64,000 bases of DNA from Paramecium octaurelia. Its lineage: Eukaryota; Ciliophora; Oligohymenophorea; Peniculida; Parameciidae. The notes under the pieces were generated by a model. It saw only the letters and a list, made by a program, of their open reading frames with translations. It was not told where the DNA came from and ran no database searches. Positions within the stretch are counted from its first letter, which is position 1. Every line of letters starts with the position of its first letter. Shown piece after piece: positions 38,868 through 49,531 of the stretch. Where the stretch lies: NCBI GenBank assembly GCA_905182995.1, contig CAJJDP010000039.1, forward strand, positions 71,722 through 135,721, given 5' to 3'. The position numbers were made by a program, and so were the translations under genes.

Positions 38868-39208
38868 ACAAACTATTTTATATTAAATTCATTAATATGC
38901 AATTAACGATTTTAAAAAAATGTTTATTAAAAATTATGAGAATTGTCAAGGATTTATTTAAATTAATAATAAGGAATTAATTATTAAGTTCAACTGAAAT
39001 ATCATTTATTCTTTCACTCTGTATTCAAATAGGTTTTAAAGTTTCCTTTTCCCTTGATCAAAACTATTTGTTTTAACTACGTTTTTTAATTAGATTTGGC
39101 TTCGAGAAAGCTCGGTTTCATTAAAAGATTGTATCATAATTTTTATACCAAGTATTCCTTGAATATAACTTAAATTGTAGTTATATAAAGTAAACATATA
39201 AAATTTAA
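38868..39208. other. Convergent intergenic spacer
   Basis: 341 bp of AT-rich DNA between the ends of the VAP-type gene (+) and a small minus-strand gene. Nothing recognised. Confidence 0.6.
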
Positions 39209-39529
39209 TCAACTTTCAGAGGAGAATTCAAGCTTAGATTGAAATGAATTCTTCAAAATTGATCGAGAAGGTTTATTAGATCTTTCACTAAGAGAAGGGT
39301 TGATCCATCTGATATCATCGTAAACTTTTAATTTTTGGATAGTTTTTTGAAATTAGTTAATGTTTTGCCAAGGCTTGTAACTACAAACAATCATTCTTTC
39401 GTTAAACTGAATTTTCGTGTTTTGATTCTCAAATATTTCATCATTAGGTTCATCCTCAATAAGATATTTCTAATGTAAACTAAGAGGAATCATTGATTTC
39501 ATCTTGAAATTAGGTGATTGAACTTGCAT
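39209..39529 (-). CDS. Small protein with PP1-docking-like motifs
   Basis: Intronless frame of 106 residues (MQVQSPNFKMKSMIPLSLHQ...). It carries KIQF at residues 39-42, which fits the RVxF consensus for docking to protein phosphatase 1, and SILK at 90-93, which fits the second PP1-docking motif named after it. Both are short motifs that can arise by chance; having both in 106 residues is suggestive. The order (RVxF-like first) is the reverse of inhibitor-2. No folded domain, signal peptide or membrane segment. Otherwise unrecognised. Confidence 0.55.
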
Positions 39530-39859
39530 TGAATAATTTTATTTTTATAGATTTAACATAAATGAATTTTCTCTATTTAAATAAAAAACACAATAATGCG
39601 TATTAATCACAATCTATACATTAGTTCGTATTGTTTTTATATGATTGAAAATAAATATGCTTAATCCTGATATTATTAAAATATAAAATGTAGATTTATT
39701 CATTACAACTGGAAAATAATAAAAATTAATTAGATGTTGGTAATTTTAACTCCTTAGGTTCACGATCCCAAGGCCTAAATTTCAATGATTTATAGGTTTT
39801 AACCATAAATAGAAAGATTACTTTAATTAAACAGGTAAAATGAATTATCATAAGAGACA
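39530..39859. other. Intergenic, nothing recognised
   Basis: 330 bp between two minus-strand genes, AT-rich, with no protein-like frame under the ciliate code. Confidence 0.55.
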
Positions 39860-41625
39860 TCATTATTCACTTAATCCCCAGATTTCAAGTATTTATATAC
39901 TAAAATCGTTGGATGTTGATAAGATTTCGTTTTTATAGGTCTCACATGAATTGGTGTTCCCATGCATCAGAGAATGATTGACATACAAACCAAACTTTTC
40001 TCCGCATCCAACTGCCAATCCATCGGACTCACAAAATATAAAATAATTATTTGCTTCTGTCCAATTATAAGTTTTGAAATCATTCTACTAATTTAGGCAT
40101 GCATGAAAATACCTTAAAAGTCCAAAGAAAAGTTTCCCCATTCCCAAAGAATTTCCCAAAGATCAATTGTGGTGACTCATTTAAAAAGGCTCCGAACTTG
40201 CATTCATTGAAATCCTTGATTGCTAAAATTAATGGAGAATGGTTTTCACAATTATTTAGCAATGTCAAATAAGATGAACCATGTATAACATTTGAAAAGA
40301 TTAATTTCCAATTAGATGTCTTATAAATCGATGGAACACATGCAATTATCTATTATAAAATAAATTATATGATTACTTAAATCATTTCATCACTATCCAA
40401 GATCTAAGATTCAGAAACCATTTAGGGAATGAAATCCTACCCTCCCCAGAGTTGATTAGTCCTCTCTATTAACTTCTCAGTTAAAGTTGCATCTTAAATA
40501 TCATAAAAAGGAATAATCGTTAGATCTTGTTCCTTCTTCTTCTATTCATCCAGCATTCGTTCTGATTTTGTTTTGACAACGTCAGCCAAGGTCTCGCACA
40601 AATCAATGCTTTGAACCTTAAACTCTTTTTAATCATCATCATTTTGTATCTATCTTTTATTGAAAATACATACTCTGAATGTCAGAATCGGCAACACTTC
40701 AAGCAATTTTTTACAGGATACATTTGCACTTATATGCACCATCACTAAATAGTCTTTAAAGCATTTAGAATTTGATTTTGCTATTCTCATAGGTAGTTCA
40801 TTTAAATCAACTGATATCACATCTTCAGTCATAAGACATGCCTAAAAATTGAGGATACTTTATTCTAAAATATATTATTTAGCTTTGTACTATGACATTT
40901 TTATACTAATTCTTTATTTCTATCAACAAAACTGGGATCGAATAATATGACATCACTATTCACAGTCAAAACTCCTTCTATGCAACCATAATTAGTCACA
41001 TAATACACATTGACTTTCAATTAAAATTAAATATACATTTTTTAGTTTAACCTCTTGACATGATTTCATCCATCAAGTTTCTCCCATAAAATGATGACTA
41101 ATTTAATTACAAATCATTAGTTTCACTTTCCTAAATGAATCCCTAATTTTGTTCTTATTGCACCACAGGAATTTTTATCTTCATGCCAGGAACAAAGCAC
41201 TCTGGGGAAATGTCATTTATTTTTAAAATTCTGTTCTAACTTTATTATTAACTTCTTCATTACTTAATATTAAATTTCAATTCCAATCCGAATAGAGTAT
41301 CATCTTCTTATACAATATAATCTACTAAGTTTGTATCCTCCTATTAAAATTTCAACTGCTAGTCATAGTTATTTAAATAAATGTCCTCTATGTCTTACAA
41401 CTTGAAATCTAAAATCATGAATAACTATAGACCTATGTATTCTTGTTCTTCACCTTTTGTCCATTTCTCATATAAAGGGAAATATTCATTCGAAGTAAAT
41501 TCAAAGAGAAATGTTTCGAATTGTTAATCAAGCTTCGGATCTTTAACCTCATTAGTTTTGCTATCCTATCATATATAAGAGCTGATTACAGATGATCCGT
41601 AGAAATAACTAAAAATATTTTTCAT
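39860..41625 (-). CDS. LysM-TLDc domain protein (OXR1/NCOA7-like)
   Basis: 538 residues; introns 41566-41589, 41240-41263, 41014-41036, 40865-40890, probably 40350-40376 (phase-neutral) and 40088-40112. The N-terminus is polar and acidic. A LysM-like segment reads LKINDISPECFVPGMKIKIP. A GRAM-like region follows (VYYVTNYGCIEGVLTVNSDV, CLMTEDVISVDLNELP). The C-terminal TLDc domain is clear: SSYLTLLNNCENHSPLILAI, FGAFLNESPQLIFGKFFGNG, ETFLWTFK, ESDGLAVGCGEKFGLYVNHS, and final FSIQILEIWGL. This order is that of OXR1-type proteins, linked to oxidative-stress protection and V-ATPase regulation. Two introns end in AAG. Confidence 0.82.
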
Positions 41626-41828
41626 TAATATTAATAATAAGTTTTAGTAAATAATAATAAAAGCAGTATTTCTTAGTTATCAATATCATGTACTTAGACA
41701 ATTATAATTCAATTGATGAATTTGAAAAAGCAAATCCTTCTTTCCATGATTCAAATGCAAAAGATTTCAACTCTCTTAAAACTAATAACAATTTTGATTA
41801 TCATTATTATTTATGTATAAATGCTATA

Positions 41829-42203
41829 TCAATGATGATGATGTCCATGAGCTTTTGGTGTAGGATTTCCAGATTTAACGTATCCCAAGACTTGAGCTGC
41901 TTTCAAATAAGATGCACCTTGACATTTCTTGTCTAAACAGAATTAAACATAGTCCTTTTCTTAGATTTTGAAGCATGTTCTGTAACATAGTTCTAATCAT
42001 AATAAAATTGCTTTACTATCTTCCCAATTATTATCATGGAGATATTGATGTCTCAGCTTATCTTAAATTGTTTATTATTAAACTGGATAGTCGGGCTAAT
42101 CCTCCAAACCGTGAAATGATGATAACAAATCAAAGAAATGGATGTGTCCTTTGTGAAAGACTTCGGGATTTTATGGTGTATAAGCTGACGAATTTGATCT
42201 CAT
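41829..42203 (-). CDS. Small cysteine-motif protein with His-rich tail
   Basis: 116 residues, one 24-nt intron at 41993-42016. The N-terminus is polar (MRSNSSAYTPQNPEVFHKGH). After the intron come CYRTC and, 13 residues later, CLDKKC (overall CX3C..CX4C), in a helical context, followed by SYLKAAQVLGYVKSGNPTPK and the end HGHHHH. Paired cysteines on helices recall mitochondrial small-TIM or CHCH proteins, but the spacing is not exactly either, so no function is assigned. It shares a 609-bp divergent promoter region with the CIMIP2-like gene. Confidence 0.6.
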
Positions 42204-42812
42204 AATTATTTTAATTATTAATAAATGTATATTTATTTTAAAATTTTATTTTCAAGTAATTTTTTGAAAGCATTTGCCTATTTCAATCAGCCTTATAAAA
42301 TCTTGATCCCTCCTAATGCTATCTCCTTTCAAGAGCACTTAACTGTTAATATTAGAAATAAATTCATATTAAATTCTAAAACTAAGATTGTAATATTATA
42401 TCTATTAAAATCGCACCTAATTCTATTAGTAAAATTCTGTCAATGATGTGAAAATGATATTGAATTATAGATCTAATTTGAAAGGTTAGAGTTAGAACCT
42501 AAAATTAAATATTTATGAGTTTGTAAAATGTGTATTTTTAACTAATATGTTCAAAAAATTGATCAAACTACTAAGGAGTTTGAGATGTTTGGAAGTTCTT
42601 TGTTTTAAAAACCACTAAATAGTATGATAATCAAATAAATATTATTATCAATTAATCTAATGGTCTTTAAAATGCTTTTCAGTTTCAAATTAATAATTGA
42701 TTATCAAGAATACGTCGAGTAGAAAATTAATGAGAAGTGCAATACTACATTTGAAATGATTAATTGTTATTACCTAATTTATTCGTAAAATATTGTATTA
42801 ATAAATAAATAA
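42204..42812. promoter_or_regulatory. Long divergent intergenic region
   Basis: 609 bp between two divergent start codons, long for this window. It is AT-rich. No tRNA, repeat or protein-like frame recognised. It must contain the promoters of both neighbours. Confidence 0.45.
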
Positions 42813-43599
42813 ATGAAAACAATTTCTCTGATTCCTTCGACAGAATAAGTTGTGACAGGGTAAACTTGGATTGGCGGTCCTACATATGAATTATAAAAGC
42901 AACACGTACCCGGGTATGCTGGACATGTGAGAGGATTAAAAGCTGGTGCTCATTTAATTATATTTTAGAATCATAATATGGAAAACCTTTTGCAAAGATA
43001 ACAGCTGAATGTATGGAAGAAAGATTAGCTAGATGCACAAATTCTGAAGAGAGAGAAAGATTGTAAACAAGTTACAAGATTGAGTTTGGAGTATCAAATT
43101 AACAGTTATCTAGGAACCCAATCTAAGAAAACCATAACTTTAAACTGCAGCTGAAAGAATTTTGGAAGATGCTCATCGATAAGAGAAGGCTGTAAATGAG
43201 AGAAATTATCGAACATACTAGTAATGCTTGTATTTGATGTTGTTAGATCTATGCCTAAAACAATTAATGATATCCCCCCCATCGATAGATTACCAGTCGT
43301 TGGGTATCAAGGATTCCGACCAGTGTTTAGACATCCACTAAAATAAGTTGTTCCACCTGAAAAACCATAACCCTATGTACACCCTTTAAATCAAATGGAC
43401 GAAGGAATGGCAAAGACTATGCTTGAAACTAATGATAAATTTAGATAAACTGTATTAGATATTTATAATCTAGTATGAACAACAAAAGCCTCCCATTGTT
43501 GGATATACTGGATTCATGACTGGCATCAAAGCAGAGAATATGTATGGTGAATCCTACAAGGATATCAGTCATTAAGTTTTATAAAGGAAGTAAAGATGA
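42813..43599 (+). CDS. CIMIP2/FAM166-like ciliary microtubule inner protein
   Basis: 230 residues after introns 42946-42968, 43091-43113, 43221-43246 and 43452-43473. Three copies of a P-x-x-G-Y-x-G motif organise the protein: VPGYAGHVRGLKAESQYGKP near the N-terminus, LPVVGYQGFRPVFR in the middle and PIVGYTGFMTGIKAENMYGE at the end, the first and last followed by a G(K/E)-type tail. This is the pattern of FAM166/CIMIP2 proteins, which line the lumen of doublet microtubules. The region between copies is helical (AAERILEDAHRQEKAVNERN). The family call rests on motif memory. Confidence 0.65.
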
Positions 43600-43624
43600 A
43601 TATTATAAACCTATTTGATATAAT

Positions 43625-44254
43625 TCATTCTAAATACTGATTTCTGAAATTTAATTACACATTCTCAAAATGAGCATCAAAATCTATAATTTTCCAATGA
43701 AGCCCAGCCTTTAAGCAATCCTAAATAACCCACCATTCCAAGGTACTTGAGGAATTAATCACATATTTAACATTTTCATTTTATGAAACAATCTTATTTA
43801 ATACAAACGAGTACTTTAGCATTCAAAAGAGGAATATCATCCACCTCAATTTATGAAATTCTCATCACAATTGCTTATTTTTAATTAATATTGTTTAAGA
43901 TTTCCTAAGCTATATTACTCATAATTCCTCTAGCATTAGCTCTTGCTTCGTATACTCCAATAATCTTTCTATCGCTTTATAATTCACTTGATATCTAATG
44001 ATATGAATTGGAAATTAAATTACAATATCTAAGGAAACTTCCAATGTATTTAGACTAACTCTGGAATGGAATAAAGGATAGGCGTCCACAATATTAACAT
44101 GTGTATCATTAATTTAACCAATCAGAATTCCTATATCATTAGATTAATCAATACCAATTACGTCTTCAGTGGCATATTTGCAAGCATGTAACATTGCCTT
44201 TTTGTAAACAATTTTCTAAATATCCACGCTTACTTATTCTAATTGTGAATCCAT
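43625..44254 (-). CDS. EMC8: ER membrane protein complex subunit 8/9
   Basis: 192 residues; introns 43995-44023 and 43793-43814 (the latter ending AAG). EMC8/9 (UPF0172) landmarks: KAMLHACKYATEDVIGI, a GILIGQ strand, VNIVDAYPLFHSRVSLNTLE, KIIGVYEARANARGI and, near the end, LHWKIIDFDAHFENV. The fold is MPN-like without the metal-binding JAMM residues. EMC8/9 is a cytosolic subunit of the EMC, which inserts and stabilises membrane proteins. A single gene in place of the EMC8/EMC9 pair is usual outside vertebrates. Confidence 0.82.
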
Positions 44255-44718
44255 AAATAATATTTTATTAAATTTATTTAATAATTATACAAATTGTTAA
44301 CTTTATTTTCCTGTCGATGTACTCCTATTTTCAAGTGTAATCTTAAGAAATATGATTGTTACCAGCCCTTAAAATGGACATAATTGAATAAATAATTATC
44401 AATAAAGAATTATAGCTTTCATTTATAGGGTAAGAGCACATCATATAATGGGAAGGAAAGTAATACTTAGACAATCAAAGCAATGAACTTTCATGTCAGT
44501 TGAAACATAATCATTTGTTTTAGAATTATTGTTATTACTTTTATAAAATTCGTTTTATAATCACTATGAATTAAAATCACTAACAAAAATTATAATAGAT
44601 TTTAAGCTGTTAATTATTATTTTTAACTTAATAATAATTTATAAAATTTTTTCTATTATTTTTTATTAATATTATCGAAATAGAACTATCTTATAATAAA
44701 TTTTGAATAAATATAAAT
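44255..44718. other. Intergenic, nothing recognised
   Basis: 464 bp of AT-rich DNA between two minus-strand genes. I looked for tRNA-like arms and short protein-like frames and found none convincing. Confidence 0.5.
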
Positions 44719-45066
44719 TCAAAACTTATGGGGGTATCTGTTATTATTTCCTCTTAATGGTTTCAATCTATTCGATAAATAATAATTATTGGAATTTTCT
44801 CTATGTGACTTTTGTGAATGTCCACCAAGAGCTTAAATGCTATCCAGAGACTTATCACATTTGCCACAAATGAACGTAACTTTTTTAGAATTTTTTGTTC
44901 TTTTTGTTACGATTTTGTTTTTCCTTTTAGTTTCTATTTCATCCTAGACTGAGTATTCTTGTTCATATAAATGTTCCAAGTTGAGGTATATCTCTTCAAT
45001 TGGCAGTCCATGAGCACTTTTCTATTTTTTATTTTGATTTCTTTTTTTTTTTGTCATTCTTATCAT
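44719..45066 (-). CDS. Single C2H2 zinc-finger protein with a QALGGH-type helix
   Basis: Intronless, 115 residues from ATG 45066 (ATG 45057 is also possible). Very basic N-terminus (MTKKKRNQNKKQKS), an acidic/hydrophobic middle (LPIEEIYLNLEHLYEQEY), then one finger FICGKCDKSLDSIQALGGHS ending ..QKSH, spacing CX2CX12HX4H. The core QALGGH is the hallmark of plant-type single C2H2 (EPF/SUPERMAN) fingers, where it contacts DNA. The C-terminus is polar and basic (LSNRLKPLRGNNNRYPHKF). Likely nuclear DNA-binding protein; targets unknown. Confidence 0.7.
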
Positions 45067-46020
45067 ATTTTTATATATGAAAAAAAAAAGTTCCTTATAT
45101 AGTAATTTTAGGGAGAAAGTATCTTTTTTACAAACATCATTTCCAATAAATGTACCTTCTAGAAGTATTCAGTTTTTTTCATTATTTTGTTGTAACCCTA
45201 TAAGGATCTATGATACTACAAGGCATGTTTGAGAGCCATAGTATATATATTTGGATCCTGAAATCCTCACACCTGAATATTTAATGATATTTTGAGAACT
45301 TCAAATTGGCTCTAATCAATTCCACCTAAATTCTAGCTTTGCTCTTGTTACTAATATCTTTATAGTGAGCAAAGCTTTTTTGGTGAGAAATGACAATAAC
45401 TGAGAAATTATAAATAAAAAGGAACAATTAACTCGTTCTTAGTAATAAGTTTATAAGGAATTATTTACAATAGTCTAAAATCAAATTTTGATGAATGGGT
45501 CTGATGATCAATCTCATTAGTGGATGATTTCGATAAAAATATTATTTTAATTCTTAGACTCATTAAATTTCTCTATTATTCTTTGTGGCTTGCTGAACCC
45601 AACCTTTCTTTAGAGAATGAAGAGATGCATAATTTTAAGAATTTATTTTTATGTTAAATTTTTTCGTTATAGAAAAGTATTTTGTTAATAAGAAAAGTGA
45701 TGTCGTTCCCTTGGCAAATCTGAGCATAAGACATGGAGAGAGTACGTACTGTTGAATATTTCTTAATTTCAATAATGAAATATGGAATTTAGTAGAAGCC
45801 TGAAATTTGAATTAATTAAATTGAAGAGAGATTCAGGCATTCTTTGAATTCACCTTAATTCTATGATTTATGTGTTTATTGATGTAGAAAGTATCAAAGA
45901 TCAGAAGCAAAAGCTAAGATCTTCAGAATTTTTTAGAATGAGTCCCTCTAATTATTATTTATATATATTGATAAACTAATATATATATATAATGATGCAA
46001 AAATTTGAAACTAAATTTGA
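45067..46020. other. Long gene-poor stretch
   Basis: 954 bp with no supported gene, unusual for this compact window. A 70-codon frame under the ciliate code lies at 45491-45700 (+; MNGSDDQSHQWMISIKILFQ...), partly hydrophobic, but chance frames of this size are common. A 7-bp inverted repeat (45798-45804 with 45832-45838) could form a hairpin. It holds the promoter of the zinc-finger gene and the 3' flank of the kinase gene. Confidence 0.4.
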
Positions 46021-47691
46021 TCATATTATCTTCTTTTTTTCAAAGATATGCAATCTTTCGCTTAAGTGACGGCTATGTTTTGTTGATGAACCAGAAGATT
46101 ATTCAGTGGAAATAGAATGATTTCCTTATTGAAATTCATATCCTTAAAATTGATCTATAATAAATTTGAAAACGATTACCTTAGATAGTTTGATCTCTTA
46201 GGACTAAAATATTTTATTAGATTAATTCCTAATTTTCTTCATCCTCATCTATAATTTACTTTTAATCAAAGTTATCTTCAGTTTACTTTAAAGATTATGA
46301 AGAATCATACATTTGGAATGAAAGAAGGAACTAATGTTTAATTTTACAATTTATCCCATGCAAAATTAGCAAACCATGGATGTTCTTTGATTTCCTAAAT
46401 CCCATTAGAACCTAATCTATTTTAAGGTTTTCGTTGGAGCAACTAATTAACTTTGATTTTTATGAATACCCTATTAATAAAATCCACTGCTTCAAGCGAC
46501 CAACCATTAGGAATCTCTGTTCTTTTAATTGAAGCTTATTTAGCTAAAATCGAGTCTCTAATTTCTTGTCTAGATCTTCCAAAATATGGTCTCTAAATTA
46601 GAAGATAATGATTACTCTCCCTATCATAAATTCATAGCCAATAACTCCAACAGCAAAATAATCAACAGCATAAGAGTGATTTTACTTACACATAACCTCA
46701 GGTGCTAAAATTTAATCTATATCATTTACCCATATATCCAGGAGTTCCACTAGTATCGCAACTGTTTTCAAGTTTCATAATTCTAGCAATCCCAAAATCT
46801 GTGATATGAACATATCCTTTTTCATCAAGTACCAAGTTTTCAGGTTTGATATCTCTATGAATTATTTTATTTGAATGTATGTATTCTAACCCTTAGACAA
46901 TACAGGCTATAAAAAACTCTTAAAGTTATTTTTGCATCGATACTTGTTGAGTTTTCATCGAATCTCCTCATCCTTCCTATGTGATATCTGAGATCCCCTC
47001 CCTTCATATAATCCATCAATAAGTATAGATTTTCTCTATCTTAGTATGCATAGTTCATATTGACTAATAATGGGTGCTTCAATTGACTTAATAATGTCCG
47101 CTCATTCATGACAGAATGTACACTTTTTTTTGTCACAATTCTAATTAATACAGAATTTGTACAATGCTTTTGACATTTCTTTCATTGCGAATATTTACCC
47201 TGTTTTTTTGTGCTCAACTTTCCAAACTTTACCGAATCCACCTATTCCAATGACAAACTCAAAATTAAATGAATTTCTGCAGAATATGATCTCTTATTGG
47301 ATCTTGGTTGAAGTAGAATTATGAAGTAAGTCTTTGAAGTTGACAAATTATTAACTCTGCAATTTAATATGCTTTTTTTGTGCTTATGATTTAGAGTCTG
47401 TCGTTACTTTTGCTATTTCTCTAGCTTTTGCAAGCAAGGCTTATATCTATTGACTGTTTACTGACTATACGATATAAGCTATATTACCTCATTAATCTTG
47501 GTTGATTTTATTAATCGAGTGAGACTAGTGACATCAATCTGAGATCCTTTGGGACTATGTAGATTTTTCAAACTATTCAGTCCTGATGCTAAAGGAGAAA
47601 CTTATTAACTCGATGGAACTATTATTGGACTTCTAAAAGTAGACACACTATTTTGTTTGAGTTTTCGTTATCCTGTTGAGTTTAGTAGCAT
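46021..47691 (-). CDS. AGC-type Ser/Thr protein kinase (STK32-like)
   Basis: 491 residues with eight introns: 47465-47487, 47141-47162, 46919-46943, 46705-46729, 46593-46615, 46443-46469, 46286-46310 and 46155-46179. All kinase subdomains are present: [17 protein letters not shown] (Lys), [113 protein letters not shown] and the short activation loop resemble STK32/YANK and related AGC kinases. The N-terminal 180 residues are Ser/Lys-rich; a C-terminal polar tail follows the catalytic domain. Two introns end in AAG. Confidence 0.85.
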
Positions 47692-48048
47692 TTTACAACA
47701 ATTAATATATTTATTTACAACCCAAATTTATTATTAATAGCAAACATTGATAGAAAATACAGCAAGATAGCATAAATTACATAGTAATTAATAATATGCG
47801 TTCTGAACACAGTTGTGAGACTGCTCGCTCTAATTGAAAGATACTTAAAAGACTGTATTAGAATAAATATCTTCAATTAAAGAAGTATTAAATTAAAATA
47901 GAAATATATATAAACAACTTCTAAATAATAAATAATAGTTTATAATTGTGAACAGTTTAATTAATTTAAGTTATATACGTAAATGGTTACATCATGTAAT
48001 AACAGTTTAAAAAATCTTCGAAATAAATGAGAATACTTATTATATAAT
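47692..48048. promoter_or_regulatory. Divergent promoter region, kinase / transporter
   Basis: 357 bp of AT-rich DNA between divergent start codons. No recognised element. Confidence 0.45.
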
Positions 48049-49444
48049 ATGATCAACTAATCAGAACACTAAGACAAGAGTACGAAACCTCATAAACTAC
48101 ATGAAAGTTCAAGAGCAATGTCAAAACTCTCTTTCGCTCAAGAAGGTTAAAAGCAATCTTCTCTTTCAACAATTTTTGGCATTACTAATTCAATGGTTGG
48201 TTCCCTTTGTTTAGTCATTCCCCAAGTATTCCAGCAATGCGGAATAATTACATGCTTAATAGTGATGGCCATTTTGTGCTTGGTTCAATACAAAACATGC
48301 TAGATCATGATTATTCATTAGAAAGAGGAAGAATTAGACAGTGAACACATGATCAAGAGATTATTAGGGAAATCTTGGGTATAATTAAATACAATAATCA
48401 TAGACCTAAGCTTTCAGAGTTACATCAGGAACTTTATTATTTATTGTTGGAATTATTTATTTTCAATTAATAAATCTAACACTCTACCCCATATTAGTCC
48501 TTATATTCGAAAAAAGCAATTATACTAATTATGCCGTGCCTTCAGATGGTATAACTTTTGATAAGTTTTCAATTCAATGGTAAGCAATAATTATTTTCTT
48601 GCCATTGGCCTCAATGCTATTATTAAAAGACATCACTAAAATAATCAAGTTTGCACATTACGGGGTTGTTGCTATCATATGCTATTGCATATTTATAATA
48701 TATATCTTCTCAGCAAATATGTTAAACATAAATGAATTTAAAGGGGATATCACTTGGTTCACTTGGAATTTCATATAGCCAGCAGGATAATTTGCATTTG
48801 GTTTCATGGTACATAATTCAGTTGGATAATTGATTAAAAATAATGCAAATAAGTCAAACAACTCAAGGGACTTACTTATATCTTATGGGATTGCAGCTGT
48901 TATCTATGGAATCATAGGAACATTCGGAGCAATAGGGATTATGGGTAAGACAGCAATCAATCCTTCAACAATATTGGATTTCTTTTCATCAACCGATTAT
49001 GCAGTTTTGTTTATTGAAGGGCTATTTTTAGTACATTTAGTGGCTGCATTCCCAATATTTCCATACATCAGCATTTACTAGATATTGGAAACTTTCTATC
49101 ATAAGGAATACCCATAGAAATTCTAATGGGGATTGAAGGCAGTATTCATTTGTTCATGTCTAATTGTGTAATTATTCAACATAAATGTGGGAATTGTCAT
49201 TTCATTTGATGGAGCCGTATGTGGATTTTTATTGGTGTATATTATCCCAATTTACATGCATTTTAAATGCTATTATGGTAATAGAACTAATGTTGGGGAT
49301 GCATTTTTAGATCACGATAGTGATTGTGTCAAGCACAAAAACATAAATTATTTGTCTCTTCCTTTGAGAGTCGTTATTTATTTAATAATACTCTCCGTGG
49401 GTATATTTAACATGATAATTTTCTTTTATGACTTTTTCAAGTGA
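48049..49444 (+). CDS. AAAP/SLC38-type amino-acid transporter
   Basis: 456 residues, one intron at 48379-48403. A polar N-terminus is followed by about eleven hydrophobic segments. The first reads TIFGITNSMVGSLCLVIPQV, matching the N-x-x-V/I-G-S/T-x-x-L-x-x-P start of AAAP carriers; later ones include ASMLLLKDITKIIKFAHYGV, LISYGIAAVIYGIIGTFGAI and the C-terminal VVIYLIILSVGIFNMIIFFY. These proteins move amino acids with H+ or Na+ across plasma or lysosomal membranes. Substrate cannot be told from sequence. Confidence 0.82.
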
Positions 49445-49531
49445 ATTATAATTTGTATATTTGTTACTATAATTAAATTATAAGAACTTTGACATAGAAA
49501 GTAAATAAATATGGTTTTAAATAATTGCGAG

